Shown here one piece after another: positions 36,607 to 50,454 of a stretch of 64,000 bases of DNA (position 1 is its first letter; each line of letters opens with the position of its first letter). The notes below the pieces were generated by a model, which was given only the letters and a program-made list of their open reading frames with translations, searched no databases and was not told the origin of the DNA. The DNA lies in contig WARS01000038.1 of the NCBI GenBank assembly GCA_008933995.1, positions 4,482,010 through 4,546,009 of the forward strand. Direction: 5' to 3'. The position numbers were made by a program, and so were the translations under genes. Origin of the DNA: Datnioides undecimradiatus. Lineage: Eukaryota > Chordata > Actinopteri > Lobotiformes > Datnioididae.

Positions 36607-37405
36607 AGATAACGCACATTTAATGCAAATTACTTCCGAATTTAACCTTGAAGTTGACACTGACTTGCTTTTTTTCCTAACATGACTGTTGGGTAGGATT
36701 AAACACGCCCCCACTAAAAAAAAAAAGAAAAAAGCTGTGTATTCCCTGACTGCAGAGACAAAATTGATTGTTTCAGCAATCGGCTTCATTCTTGGTTGAA
36801 GGTATTTTAAGAGCAACTACGTGGATTTAAGAAAACCGAACACAGAGTAACAAGAAAATACTCAGCTGTGTGTGACGTGCGGCGGCCCGGGGCTGCGTTC
36901 AGTGCAGATTTTAAACGACAGGTGTAAGTCCAGCCTCTGGCAAGGCTCGGCGCTTCAAACGCATTTAAGTTAATACCGACTGACTTTTTAAAATCACCAC
37001 ATACTTTGAATAAATACTCTTTATCCAAGTCCGCAGCTTTTTCACTGTAGGCTCCCTGATTAGCTGCCTGTCTCAGACCTCCCGGCCGTCAGCCCCCTTG
37101 TTTGGATGAGGCTGTGTGGGGTGGACGAGGCTGGAGGATCACATCTCCTGCCTGAGTACGCTGACTTTGATTAATGACCGAGAGGGAGGTTAAAACAGTG
37201 ATTACACACCAGCTGGCAGGCCTCCACTTTTAACATCAGACCCTCTTCACCCATGTCTGGGGGGAAATCTATCTCTCATACTATTGGGAGGAAGTAAAAA
37301 TGAAATCTCATGTGCTTTTTGCCATTTGCAAACACAGGACTGCAACTGACTGTTAACCGCAGAACCCCTCCTCCAAGCCGCAATCGTCCAATCACACCTG
37401 AGGCA

Positions 37406-37422
37406 TTTTTTTTTTTTTTTTT
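37406..37422 (+). repeat. Poly(T) run, T17
   Basis: T17 immediately before GGC and the CA repeat. On the minus strand the order is TG repeat then poly(A), the same arrangement as the plus-strand locus at 15600-15677. Confidence 0.9.
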
Positions 37423-37425
37423 GGC

Positions 37426-37452
37426 CACACACACACACACACACACACACAC
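37426..37452 (+). repeat. CA dinucleotide repeat
   Basis: About 13 uninterrupted CA units following the T17 run. Confidence 0.95.
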
Positions 37453-39893
37453 CAACAAAAGTGTGTTCATCTGCTCCAACATCAGATGGAACCGTCAGCA
37501 AGTCTGGATAAATAGCTTACCGCCACGTAGTAGACAGTCGTTGCTTCCCAGGCCCAAGAGCATGTCGTTAAATAACTGCATTAGTCACAAACAGCCCTGT
37601 TCGCAGCCAGAACGTCCACTGTGCAGCGTTCACATCCTGGGTGGAAGCTGGTCGTGTCAGCCTTTTATCTGAGCTGAGGTATTTAATGCACAGTATGTAA
37701 TTTTGTGCCGCAGAAGTTGTGAAGTAGAGGTCGCAGTGGGATCATGGGAGTTGTTGTCTTCATCGCCTGTTGCAGCTTCTCCAGGTTAGGGGTCATTCAG
37801 TGTTTTTACCAGGAGCTGAGTTATTTACACCGGTGTCTTCCTCTCTGAAACAAACATACCCAGTGACTAAAACTGATTTAAAAACACTGAATAAAAGAGT
37901 TTTTATGATCAATGATGTTTGGTGAACACGGGACACTCTGGAGCTGCTGTGATCTGAGCTACGTGTTGCAGACACACAGACAGTAAATCCGAAGGTAAGA
38001 AATGGAGAAAAAGAGAAAAGTTGCAAATGTTGACAGGTTTTTACTTTCACTATATCCACATGAAGATTTTAGAAACACTGCTCTCGCTGTATTATTTGGG
38101 ATATTTCAGCACAACAAAGTAGTTTTGCGAATGCTGACGTGAGGACACTTGACGGAGCTTTTGCATGATTAGTCTTGTTCAGTTAAACTTGATTAATGTG
38201 ATTGATAATTCCCCACATCAGAGCAGTCTTCTGGCTGCTGTTGCCATAGCAACCATGTTTCTAGCCGGCCATTTATGCCTGAGCTTATTCATATCGTCTA
38301 AATCATTTGGCCCCTTACAGATCATGTGTTTGCCCCCCCCCACTCCTACACTCCTTTGGGAGATTGTCGGGAAAGTAGTTGGAGGAAGATCGTGGTGTTC
38401 AGGTACCTGTAGCAGATTGATTAAAAGGCCTTTTCTTTCTGTTCTGTATTGTGTTGACAATGGGTCTTCCTGCTTGCTCAGTGATCCATCTCGCTGTGGT
38501 CATTTTGGATTTTGTCATGTCATCCTCCTCCCTGACAGGCTCCTCTATGCCTCTGTTCTTTAAACCTGCTACAGTAATGGAGGCAAGATATGGCAGAATA
38601 TATCTTTATATATATCTTTCCATGTTGCTAGAGACAAAAGAATGAAATCATCATGTGTTTTTGCTCTTATATGGACCTGACTATAATTGTTGTTTTCCTA
38701 AAATTGTATTAGTATGCTGCTTGACACATTTTCATTTTTGCAAAACTCCTTGAGTTAGGTTGATATCTTTGCTTATTATCTTTATTGTTGCCTCAAATAC
38801 TTTAGAAATTTCAATTGCACTCCTATTTGGCAAATATTTCACATTATTGACTCTGACGTGCTAAAGAATAATACTGTCCACACACGGAAAACGTGGGAAG
38901 ATTGGTCATTTGTTCAAATGCCTGAAATGACCTGTCGTTACGTATTCCTGCTGCCAGGACACCTTTCAGTGGCTGTGCCCATAATGACTGTTGTCTGTAA
39001 GGTAAGGTGGAAGTAATGTGGCATTGTTATAGCACTGTGAAATGTCTTAATGAGGAGGTCAGGGTGGACGGACACAGCAGAGCACATTTTGCATCACGTC
39101 TCCTCCAACAGGATTTTTAGCCATGTTAGCGTCGCTTGGTTGTTGTTCTACTGGTCGCTCAACTAACGTGTGGTCCAAATTGCATTTATTCAGCAGGAAT
39201 CACGTAACTACATTTATTTTGAAGGTGTAGCAAGCTGTTTGCTAGTGGCAGAATGGGAAGATGGTCTTGGGTTTATGGCAGCACGGTATGCAAGTTTCAT
39301 TGTCTTTAAACAGATTCAAGCTGCCACCGGTAGCCACTGCAGGGTGCAGGGGAGCTGTGTAGTGTGGGGGAATATGGATAGGTTGTTGACCAACAGTCGT
39401 GTGCATTCTGGATGAGCCGCAGAGGTCGGATGACGCATGCACGCGCACCAGCCAGGAGAGGGTTGCTGTAGTTGAGGTACAAAATGACAAGAGCCTGGCC
39501 CAGAACCTGCATCGCCTCCTGAATGAGGACGACGTATCCTCATGTTGTTGATGATGTAGAGAGTTAATTTGCACTGCGATGTTGGCGGTGACGGACAGCT
39601 GGTGATCCAGTGTCATTATCATCATCATTATCATGTTATTGTCATCCACTGCTCACAATAGCTGCCTTGCTGGTCGTGCAGACAGTTCAAGGGAGGCTGT
39701 AACAGCTAAACTCCTGAATATTGAATTGAATGAAAAATGAGTGATTTAATCTTTTAAAATTCAAATAGTCTCCGTTTAAGACATCTTTATTGAGCTGCTG
39801 ATTTGTCCAGTGTTGGCTGAAGTCACCGGGTCCTGAGTTGGGTTTAACGAGTAAAGAGGGTGTAAGTGAGATGTCTGCAGTCTGCGCAAGATC

Positions 39894-39908
39894 AAAAAAA
39901 AAAAAAAA
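39894..39908 (+). repeat. Poly(A) run, A15
   Basis: A15 followed by GAAAAAGAAA. Confidence 0.9.
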
Positions 39909-40169
39909 GAAAAAGAAATCAACAAAAAAATGTTGATACAGAGAGGTGACAGAGAGCAGAGCCTGCCACAAAGAACGAATTCAAATCATGTCCGTCCACT
40001 GACTGCTCCTCTTTCTCTGTCAGTGATTTACACATGCGCGACATGTAGAAGCTGAGGAGGAGCAGGAGCCGGGAACAACAGCATAACAGGAGTTTGACAG
40101 ACAATCCCTCCCTCCTCCTCTGCACCCATCCCGCCCGCCTCAGCCACCCCCCTCTCTGGTCATTCTCAG

Positions 40170-40360
40170 AGGAGTTGTTCCCTGCCCAGTGGCATGTGGA
40201 TGTGTATAATGGAGATGGATGGTGGCTGGCTCTGCCACACCGTGGAACAGACGGACTCCTCCCTAAACGCCTGTCTGCCAGCCTCCATCAGTCTCCCTCC
40301 GACAGCCTCTCCCCCCTCCTTCCCCGGAATAGAGCCCAGGCTCAATACAAGCCTGCTCAG
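40170..40360 (+). other. Candidate host exon (unproven)
   Basis: A C/T-rich tract (40102-40165) ends in TTCTCAG at 40163-40169, a good splice acceptor. The block ends CTGCTCAG before GTGCGTG at 40361, an acceptable donor. It is GC-richer than its surroundings. Two plus-strand frames are open throughout: one contains ATG at 40194 and reads MEMDGGWLCHTVEQTDSSLN from 40209; the other reads LPHRGTDGLLPKRLSASLHQ. The length, 191 bp, leaves a remainder of two, so it would not be phase-neutral. I do not recognise either peptide. It could be a coding exon, a first coding or UTR exon, or chance. Confidence 0.3.
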
Positions 40361-43300
40361 GTGCGTGTTGGCATGTGTGCGCTCTTTTAAAAGACTTACT
40401 TCAAAAACACGTTATTAACATATTTTGTGTTGAAAAGTTGGGTGGTTGAAAATGACAGCTCCTTCTTTGTGAGCGGTGTCAAGTGCTTACAGTCTGTGTT
40501 TGACTGGACTTATTCTTATTATTTTCATTGCCGACGTCTTGTAAAAAAAACAAAACACTTTTGGAAGGGAATCAAGCAAACAAAATCAACATGCACAACA
40601 ACAAGAAATACCAGAGCAACCCAGGGGTGGAAAAACTGCAGCATGCTCCCAGAAGAGTATATTTTGCAAAGAGATATCCCACAATCCTTTGGGAGCTTGT
40701 ACAGCTATTGTTGTCATGCTCCTCCTACACATTGCTTCTCCTTCTTCAACCACTTTCCTGAGCCTATAGCTCTATAGCGACTTGAACTGTGCGTGTAGGT
40801 GTGTTTATATACAATGAGGCGTGTGTTTACGCGGTGTCTACAAAGGCTGTGTTATCTCTGGGCTCCTTATGCATTTGTGCCTCTGTGTTTCCTCTGTCTG
40901 GTCGGGTTCATACCAGATGCTGTGAAGTTCAGTCACTATGCAGTCCAAGCACTGACACTCAGTCTTGTTTAATTAAGCTGCTGGATCAATACACTCTTTG
41001 ATTTCTCCCAGTTTTTTTTTTTTTTTTTTTTCTGCCTGGAAAGCCATCTGTTCACCGTGACTCAAGCAAGACCAGTACAACCTTTCTTGGATCCTCTGAA
41101 ATACCCATTAAAAATCCATTAACAAAGCACTGGAAGAACTGGGAGCGAAACTGTTTTTTTTTTTAGCTTAGTGGATAAAATGGCTTTTCTGCAAATGCAG
41201 TGTTTTTGTAATGTTTTTATAACAAAAGTGATGAAAAGACAGAAAAGTCAATCTTGGCCAGTATTAACGTAAAATATGACAAACCACACGCGAACAATGT
41301 GTCACTTTGTCACACATTTTCCTCCCTGAAGGATGAGGCTGGTGGTTTTCTTCTTGTCAACAAATCCATTGAAAAGACAATATATAGTTTTATTTCTTTG
41401 TATCCTCTGATGCACGTTGGACACAAGTGTTTACTCTAATTTAAAAAAAAAAAGAAAGTAATTCCTTCAAACAGCTGCGAAGTGTAGGTTTCAGCAAAGG
41501 TTAGTCAAACAGGAGCATTGGCTGGGGACTATTTTCAGCCATGAATAATTATCTGCTACTGAGTATTTAAAGCAGCTAGACAGTGTACACGGCACTGGCT
41601 CAAGAATAAAGCTACAGTGTGAAGCGATGACATACAGGAACGTGATCTTTCCATCTACAAGCCGAGAAGATGTACAGATCAGAATGAAGGAAATAAAGAG
41701 ACAAGATAAAACAACCAGCAGCCCGACACTCAGTCCTGTGCACATCCTGTAGTTACTGAGAAACATCATCATTCATTTGGAGTCATGTTTCTGTGCATCT
41801 GGCAGATCTAACTCCAAAATTTATTCATTTATTTATTTATTGCTTGCTTAGTTTTTGGTCTCCACCAGCCTCTGAGGCAGTGAACAGTGTTTTTTCTTTC
41901 TTTCAGTGCGTTTGCTGCGAGTGTGGGTTAGAGATGGACCCACCTGAGTGAAACATCACGTTGTGGGCTGCAGTGCAATAAAGTTTGACAGTGAAAACCT
42001 GAATAATAAACTCCAGATGATAAGCCTGAAGAAGAACATACCTAAAAGTACAGTTTTAATGGAAACAAACCTGGTCATGTATGTGCCAGGGCTTGGAGCA
42101 TGCAGAGCAACAAACTGCTAACTGAGGCCACAGAGAGTGCTGTACTTCACTATTATCTCCATTGAGGGTTATTGTTGTGTTTATTGTTACTGTCAGGTGT
42201 TTTCCTGCCATGTGCAAAACCGATTCCCCGTTCCCGTTACGACACTTTGCGGTGGGTGGCGGCGATCACAGATAATCCAGGTACTTGCTGCATGTGCTTT
42301 AGCTACTAACTGACTAATTAGTCAACATTAGCTGCGAATGAAAGGAACAGCTGTGAAACATTAAGAAGTCCAATTCCTAGCTCATTCCAACCTCAGGCAT
42401 GTTTGTGCATTTCAGGAAAAAGATTTTTAGGCAGTTGTAAAGTACAAGAGCGAGCAAACCTCGTTAAGCTGGACCACAGATGGCACCATGAATTCAACAT
42501 CTACTGAACATATATCATATTATTTTATTCGGCGCTGAGATTTAACATTGACGGTGGAAGCTAATGGCTTTCTTTTAGTGAATGGGCTTGTGCGGTGCGT
42601 GCTTGTTATGGTGAAACATGACGTTGTAGTGTGTGTTTTGGACTGCTGCGTTCTGTGTTTGCGTGATTTGAATTTATTTTACGTCGGTGGAGGAAGCGTT
42701 CAGCACTGCTTAAGTAGAGTACTCGTGGAAATGTACTTATTTACATTCAAGTGCTTTGTCAGATATCAGGTTTTTTTGGCTGCTGCTTGAGTCTTTTTAT
42801 TATCATTGAGTATCGCTCCATGAAGACTTTACTGTCTTTGCTGCAGACAATGTGCCTGCTTGAACAAACAAAACAAAGGGATAGAATTTATATAAAAAGC
42901 CCATGAACTAATTTCCAACTGATGGGGGAAAAAAGGCCAACAGGAACTATTCTCGCTGCAACATCAAAGCTCGCTGACAGTTTGACAGTTTCAGAGTCCG
43001 GCACACATCACAAACCTCGCCCGGGTTCGTTTCAACACCGGTGGTCAGACGGACAGACAGTGATTGAGAGGAAGTGAGACGTCCACCTCTGATGAAAATA
43101 CCTCTCTGAAGTCAGCCTCCAATGCTTGATATGAATATGTCTTTAAACTTGGCTCACACACCGCACACATTGTGAAGCAGCTCTACATATACTGAGCTTT
43201 ACCCCTGTGCTAAAAGTTACAAGGTCCCTTGAGGTTGCACTGCAGATAATTCAGCTGTCAGCTGCATACCCACAAATAAAAAAAAGCTCCCATTCAGCGC

Positions 43301-44344
43301 TGGAAAATAAAACGTCTTTCCTTTCTTATTGCTGTCCCCTCCTCCTGCATGTGTCTCTCTTGTTGCATATACTAGTGGTGGCTTGCAAATAAAGAAGTTT
43401 GCGGGCAAGTTGGAGCATTACAAAGTCAGTCTTGACCCCTGGAATGCGTTTGACAGCTCAGATTGATGATATTGAGCTTTGTGCTTATTTTAATGAAAAC
43501 CCAGTGTAAGAATATTATGCACTACTCTGTAAACACCCTCCACATCCTGACTTGAGAGGTCGTCTAATTTAAAACGAGCATCGGGACATCGAGGGAGTAA
43601 TATGCTCTTGGTCAATGTTGTCTGTCTTTCATCTGCCTGGACAAAGAGACTTCTGTTCAAAAAGAAAGAAAAACCCTCCTCTGTCTACCTGAGGTCAGAA
43701 AAGATTAAAAACCAAGAGCTGTAAGTAAAAGAAGGCATCCAAATAGAGAGAAAGTGAGAGGAGAGAGAGAGGCAGAAGCATCACTGACTTATTAGACTGG
43801 TGGTCTTGGCGCTGGAGCGAGACACAGGCCAATAAAAATGCCGTCTCTTCTCTGGGATTATCCCGGCGTTGATGGAACTGACAGGCCGCCTCTCGCTCTG
43901 GAATTTCCCATTTGGGAGCGAAGACAACTGGTTTCTGTGGCTATATTCAACCGTCCTGGCTCATCACTCTCGAATGCTCGATACACAAATAGGCGCTGCA
44001 GGTTCACCGGCGGACGAGAAGCCCCCCCCCCCTTTAAACACTGAGCTTGGTGGAAAAGCAACAGAAGGAAGTGTGACAGTAATACAAACATTACGGCCAA
44101 ACCCTGTCAGCGAGTTTAGTCAAGAGAATAGACTAAATTGCTTTGTTTGTGGTTGTGTCTGTGTTTCTGGTGAAATGTCGGCTTTTATGGAGCTCAACAA
44201 CTTTGCAAATATTTGGCTTCTATGCTGAGCGGTTTAGGCTTTTATTTTACTTTGTTGGGTTGTTTGATTGTATGAAACAGACTGTGCTGGGCAAGTCGCT
44301 TGGAATATGTAATCAGTTGCTTATTAGATACATCTCTTAAAGCT
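40361..44344. other. No gene seen
   Basis: Non-coding. T20 at 41012-41031, an ATTT stretch near 41819-41842 and a C11 run at about 44022-44032. The block at 43830-44040 is non-repetitive and fairly GC-rich, with no supported gene. Confidence 0.6.
41012..41031 (+). repeat. Poly(T) run, T20
   Basis: Uninterrupted T20. No associated element was recognised. Confidence 0.9.
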
Positions 44345-44640
44345 GATGTAATTGATTTTTTGCCACTGGGGGCAGCACAACAAGCTGATAACACAGCATT
44401 ACCACTTTTGCCTTTTGAAACATCCAACAGACAGATGTGAAGTCATGTTTCTGGCCACATGATGATTGTATATTCAATATTTATCCTCCTTTTTAGGGCT
44501 CTTTTGGTCTCCATCAAATCCATCAAATGTCTCTTTAATAACTAAAAGCTGCAGCGTGTTTACCAGCACGGTGCTAACTCTGTTTGTCTGCTGTTTGGTG
44601 CTGGGAAGTTAATGTGGTTTATCAAAGCTGAAAGCATCTG
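44345..44640 (+). repeat. Teleost interspersed repeat copy (GGGGGCAGCA type)
   Basis: It contains GCCACTGGGGGCAGCACAAC at 44360-44379, then CTTTTGCCTTTTGAAACATC, and further on GTGTTTACCAGCACGGTGCT and TGTCTGCTGTTTGGTGCTGG. I recall this block order from a common fish repeat. The core is shared with 12325-12480. The extent is approximate. Confidence 0.45.
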
Positions 44641-47600
44641 CTGTGTCTAGAAAACCGGGTTGATAAGACCGTTGAGACTGGGGGAAAACAATAAAGCTGC
44701 AAGTGTGAAGCCATATCTTTCTGTAGTTATACTCAGGTTGCATTGTGCACCTCTTGAAAGTAGTCACATTACTTTGTTTGTTAGCATTATTTGCCCTAAA
44801 TCTGATGTAGATTCTCCAAACTCACTCAAGGAAAGATGGCAGACATGAAATATCATGATCAGGTTGTGGTGGAGAGGAGATGAGAGGAAGCAGAGTCTCA
44901 GCTAGATTTGGACGTCCCCTAAGTCCATTTAGTAGCTGCTCCTGAGCTTTTGATCAGACATTTATCAGTGGAGTTGTCATAGAAGTGCAGGTGTTCAACA
45001 TTTCATGCTTTTCTGAACACCGTGTTCAGTCTGGTCAAACGAAACGGGACCTTGAGATAATCCTCAGCTGTTGTTTTCAGTTAACTTTGAATCTACTTAA
45101 TGAATGGCTGTTACTGTGGATAAGATCAGTTTTCTTTGACTGCGTCCATTGTGTGACTTGTTCCGTTTGCCCGCTGTGTGTTTGTCTGGCTTCCCTTTTT
45201 TTTATTTCATGTTCCACCACAGAATAAGAGCGGATCATCCTCTCAGCTGCAGAATGAATGCATTTTAACCTATTCCGGGGCTAATGCTGTAAAGCCTGTT
45301 AATGCAAACATTGCTCAGCAATTTTGCCTCACGAATTCAACTCACTTGCACAAGTGGAGCGCATCGGCTGCCAGAGGCCATGCGGGGACTTCACCAACTG
45401 TGGTATTTTAAGTTGTACCTCTCTATCACAGGGTCTCTGGATTGTATTGGAGTTCGCACAGTGATCTCAATGTCAAAGCTCTTGTGTAAAATTGGCTTCG
45501 CGCAGCAGCAATGGCCCTTAACTGGTGTTTTCGGTATCATCCATCAAGGGCTCCGAACCCGTCCTCAAAATGCATTGTCATCTCTGCAGGGCAGTGCTTT
45601 TCATCCTGGTTACAAATATGTAGTTTCCATGTTTCCCTCAGTTCACAGAATTAATGTGACGCCCACGCAGAGCGATACAGATACACATTTTGTTTTATTC
45701 ACCAGAGACAATGTTTGTTTTTTCTTTTTTTAACATCCGCTGATATCAATTATAGACAGTGTCCAGTTCACGGAGTACAGAAGGTCCTTGTTGAGCTTGT
45801 CTGACCAGCCTGAACTAGTAAGTCAACCGACCTGAGAAGGAAATGTACTCCCAGCAGCATCTCTTACAGGCTTCTCTTCCTGGTTATTTTGTCCTTGGCA
45901 GCGAGAGAGAGCGGCTCTCAAATTTCTGCATTTTCCTTCTGCAATTAGCAAAAAAACTCCCTCTTATCTGTCAAATCACCCACTTTAGAGCGACCTCTGG
46001 AATCATGTTGCAGGCTTTTACTCTGCCACATCCTCGTCTCTCACTCCTTGTTTTAAATTTCTGCAGTGCAAAGACAGCAAATATCGAGTTGAAGAACATG
46101 AGAAATGCAGAATATACAGAATACAGAAAAAATAAAATTTACCATTGGCCCATTCTCTTTGTGTTCCCATAATGTAAAAATGCACCTAAACATATTCATA
46201 AATAGTCTTTGAGTTATAACTGGCTATCACAGAGTTTTTGGTTTCATACAAGCTTCCTCAAGCTGGCATGCCCATAACATTTTGAGCTGGTTCTCACAAA
46301 CATCAATCAGAAACAACACAAAATGCTTTGTGACGAAGGCATCATGCACCTTGGTAACAAAAGAAGTTTAATTGCACATAATAAAAAAAATATCTTAATT
46401 AACTCTCAGCTCTTTGAAATCTCTTCAAAACATGCATATTACAGCATATAATATACAATCACACTCAATTACACCTGATTATCACACTGCTGTGCAGATT
46501 TGATTAAACAATTGTTGTTGTTTTTGTTGTTCCACTGAACAGATTAGACATATTTACATGTTCTCTATATCAAAACCATCACTGTTGTAGCTCCTGCTGT
46601 TTACACCCATGAGAAAAAACACGTCTTCTAACGTAGCGTGATGAAAATTCTTGTTAACTGATCTCTCGTGATCGTTTGTCTTCATCCACAGTTTTACTTT
46701 CATTTAACAATATTAAAAACGTTTGGGAAAGTACATTATTAGGCATGGAAGACGTTTTTTAATCTGTGAGAACCACAGTTAATCAAACTTTTAACTGTTT
46801 TATATCTTCTGGTAGGAATAACCAATAATGTTAAAGTTAATTAGTATTCATGTTTCTGGTCAAGTTACAGAGGCACAGAGGAGCAGGATAATGACTGAGG
46901 GGTGTCTGTGGATTAAAAATAATAATAAAACCTGTGACTTGACTGGGCAGCTTCCAGGTCTACATGGTTGACTGTACACCAGCGCGTAATGATTTATGCA
47001 AAGAACAACACTGCAATGAAAACATCCAGTAGGAAGGAGGGAGGCAGGGAGACTAGGCATGACGAACGGGACTTGTAAGTAAGTAGGGGAGATTACACTG
47101 GTTTCTAAACTCTCCATGGGGAAAATGTTAAGCAGATCCAATGGATGAAGTAATTCAATTTGAGCCCCTGAATAATAGCATCATTTGCCACGGAATTAGC
47201 ATCCGCCACTATCAATCAGCGCGGCGAAAGACTAACACAAGCTGCGCCCACCAAGGACACAGGCTTTCTGTGAAATTCAACTCATTTATCAGGTTAACTT
47301 GACTGTAGTCACCAGTCTCAGCAGGAACTCTGCACGTATTTATGCTCATTTTCGGTCGTGAACGCACTTTATGTCACATGCATTGTACAGTATACATTTT
47401 TCTATCTCCTGTATGATCTAAATAATAAAATATCAATCTTCTCATCTAATTCTAAGCAAACAAGCGTTATTTCCCAAAATTTCAAAGTATTCCTTTAAAT
47501 ATTCCTGTACTCTGATTCGCATCAAGCCAATATGTCCACATCTGTCAGGGTGTTGTTTTCATCCCTAAATATTAGTAATTATATCACATTTAGCTTCAAC

Positions 47601-50415
47601 GTAGTCATGCTTTAAAGTACTTAGAGAAAGGGAAATTAAATCTGAAAGTAAGTCAGCAAAGTCAGCAAAATCAAAGCAGATGATGATGAATAAACGAAAT
47701 CATCTAATTTCTACCTTTACTGGAGCTGTCAGCCTGATCTAACAGCCTTGTAGACAGTCGGAGAGCGGTCATGGCTCCACAACAGTGAACATCTGCAGAG
47801 CTAAGAGCGTGAGATATGGTTGAAAGTTAGCAGAAAGGTAAATTAAGCCAATCTTTCACACCAACATTGTGATACAGGAGCTTTAATTGGCCAATTTAAA
47901 TCAAATAATGTGTAATACGTTCTTCCTGTTCCTCTCACTTGCACCACTCTGCAAAAGACGTATGTTTAGTGCCTCCACGGTCTTCATTACATGCCTCTGC
48001 GGGGTCCTGATCATGCGTTGAGTGACTCCGGTGGGTTCAGATTGATGCTGCTGAGGCGGACTCTCGAGGTGATTTCGGCTAAATTGAAAATTCCTCTCTT
48101 CGCTCGACAAATTGGCACCCTTTCAGTGGTGAAAATTTAACAAATTAGACGGTGCTGGCTGCGCTCAAAAAGCAGGAGACATGTTCCTTTTGTAAAGAAT
48201 TTATTTCATTGCGGAGAATGCAGAGTTGACAGATGTCTCAACGCAGGGCCGTTATTAGTGTCACTTTCTCACAGAAGCATTGAAAGGCTCTGTTTTCTGT
48301 GCCCGCTTTTGAATTAAATCAAATCTAAACGCCAGCTACGAGCATGCTCCCAGAGGTTTGTTTTGTTGAACGCAGACCACACCGTCTAATTCTTATTATT
48401 TATTTATTTTTTCCTGGGTCCCGTTTTGCTCTACATGCTAATTCTCCGAATAAACGACTTTGTAAACCGGACCAATTTGCTGCTGAGCTGGTTACAAAAT
48501 CTTGTTGCAGAGGAATGCTCAGCGTCAGAGCAAGGCTGGCATTTGCGACACCTCACAGCACTATGGAGGCTGCAGAGCTTTCCAAGTTAGTAAGTGCAGA
48601 TGAAAGTGGGAAGGAAGGAAGGAGAAAAACTGTCAGTGGGCTGTAGTTATGCTACAGCTCACCTTTACTTTCCTAGCTCAAACATTGTTTGTCTTGGAGT
48701 GTCGCAATATGCTTTTCTTCGACTTAACTTCTTCTTTCATCTATTATCAGCAACTTTTATAGCTGCTCCACAGGAAAGCACATTTTTTTTTTAAATTGCT
48801 CCACTTGTCAACAACTGAACAACCCCCCGAAAAAATCAAAACATGTTTGAAAAAATGGTTTCATATTCTTTTTCTCTTGTGCTGTCACAGGACGCTGTCA
48901 TTTTCCGTGCAAGGGCATCCACTAAGGACAGAGTGTGTTGTCTTATTCTCTGCAGAAAAGACAGCGCTGTGTAGGAGCTTGCTGTGAGATGACCGGGTCA
49001 TCCTTATCACTGACCGAGGCTGGCAAAATGTCAAAACACCCCCCCTCCCAATCCGCTTAGGAGGAGGAGGATCAGCACTTGTAAAATGACTGGCACTGCC
49101 CTAAGCAAGGTTTTCCAGGACTCAGCAAAAGGCGGCTTACCAAAAACAACTGATGTTCAGAGGAGTTAATCATTACCAGTGTAGGTTTGAGGATTTCTGG
49201 ATTCGCCAACTTTTAATCATGTTCGCTAGGGCGCCGAGAGAAACGGTCCGGTTTCCGTATTTTCTGCCACAAATCCACATTTGGAGCTAATTCGAGGACG
49301 GCTGGATGCTGTGCAGCCCAGTGGGGAGTCCACAGGCTTCTTGAGGGATCTATAGGTGACCCCGACTTGACTGGCAGTTTGGGTCAAAAGAAAAATGCTT
49401 ACAAAGGCCCTGGTGGTGAGACAGAAGTCCTCCAGCGCTGTCTAAATGCCTGTCACACTTTGCTAAAGGGTAAAATAGTGATTCCTAGTTGCTCGCTTTT
49501 TGTCCCACCTGCCAATCAGAAATCACGCTGGCTGACACTTCATCAGCCATTGTCGTGGCGAGAATCAGATCATCCACGGACAGAGGCAGGAAAGCACAAG
49601 CCTTTAGGTGAAACTGGTGCCAGCCTGCTCTTGGAGAGTGATCTGACAATGAGCCGTCCACATCCTGAGCGCTGCAGGCAAGTGGAGGCTATGCAAACAG
49701 CCGAGGCTCTCGGCTTTGTATCTTTATTTGTGGTGACAGAGATTCGGGCAATTTGTTGTCACAAGTCAACAAATTGAATGTTGGAGCAGACACAGAGCGG
49801 TGGTGTGCGTCAAAGGTGAGACAAAACTTCAGAACTCATCATCTATCTGTGTCTCACTTTCTCTTTCACCTTTGTTGTGTTTGAGTACCTCAGTAGCACC
49901 TAGCATGGCCAACCCTCCTGAATGTGCATTTGATCAGATACTCAAGGGAGGGAAACATGCTCTCTTGCCCATCATCTTACTTAAAAGACAAAAGATGGTC
50001 AGAGGTCACAGTCAGAGCTCAAACAACAGCCACGGTGCACATGTACATGTAGCTTGTCGATCTGTCAGAGCAACATGCTCCATACCTTTTGCTGCACAGC
50101 GAGACCCAGCGAGAGCACGGGCCTTTATTGCAACTTTTATTGACAGCAAGGCAGCAAACTCCTACATCATTCGCCGTGAGCGGGCTGAAGCGAAACGAGA
50201 ATCATGCTCGACGGGCTGTTTCAGCGTTGGCTGTCAGCAGAGCTGTGCAGCTTCCGAATTCTCTTGCAAACCAGTTTTGCTGGCCGACGATGATCGTAGC
50301 TACCAGGGTGCATGTTTACAGGGGAGCGGTGTTGCTGCAGGGGTTACAAGTCAGGGCTTCTGTAGATTTGGTAATTAAACAAATACCACAGTCCTCCTCA
50401 TTCTCCTGACAACTA

Positions 50416-50454
<39 letters not shown>

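Larger units (their letters stand above)
36607..40100. other. No gene seen; simple repeats
   Basis: Non-coding. It contains the T17/CA compound repeat at 37406-37452, a C9 run at about 38332-38340 and A15 at 39894-39908. The 37.68-37.77 kb region has GCAGTGGGATCATGGGAGTT, which I half-recognise from fish repeats, but the copy is too short to call. Confidence 0.55.

Noticed and set aside
38165..38563. 132-codon plus-strand frame with hydrophobic stretches
   Set aside because: Hydrophobicity comes from T-rich sequence. No membrane-protein family is recognised and an overlapping minus-strand frame is open.
49367..49777. 136-codon plus-strand open frame
   Set aside because: No motif recognised and no supporting exon boundaries. 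Frames of this size arise by chance in a 64-kb window.
49800..50378. 192-codon plus-strand open frame
   Set aside because: No recognisable domain, an overlapping frame is also open, and there is no good splice or promoter context. Length alone is not enough.
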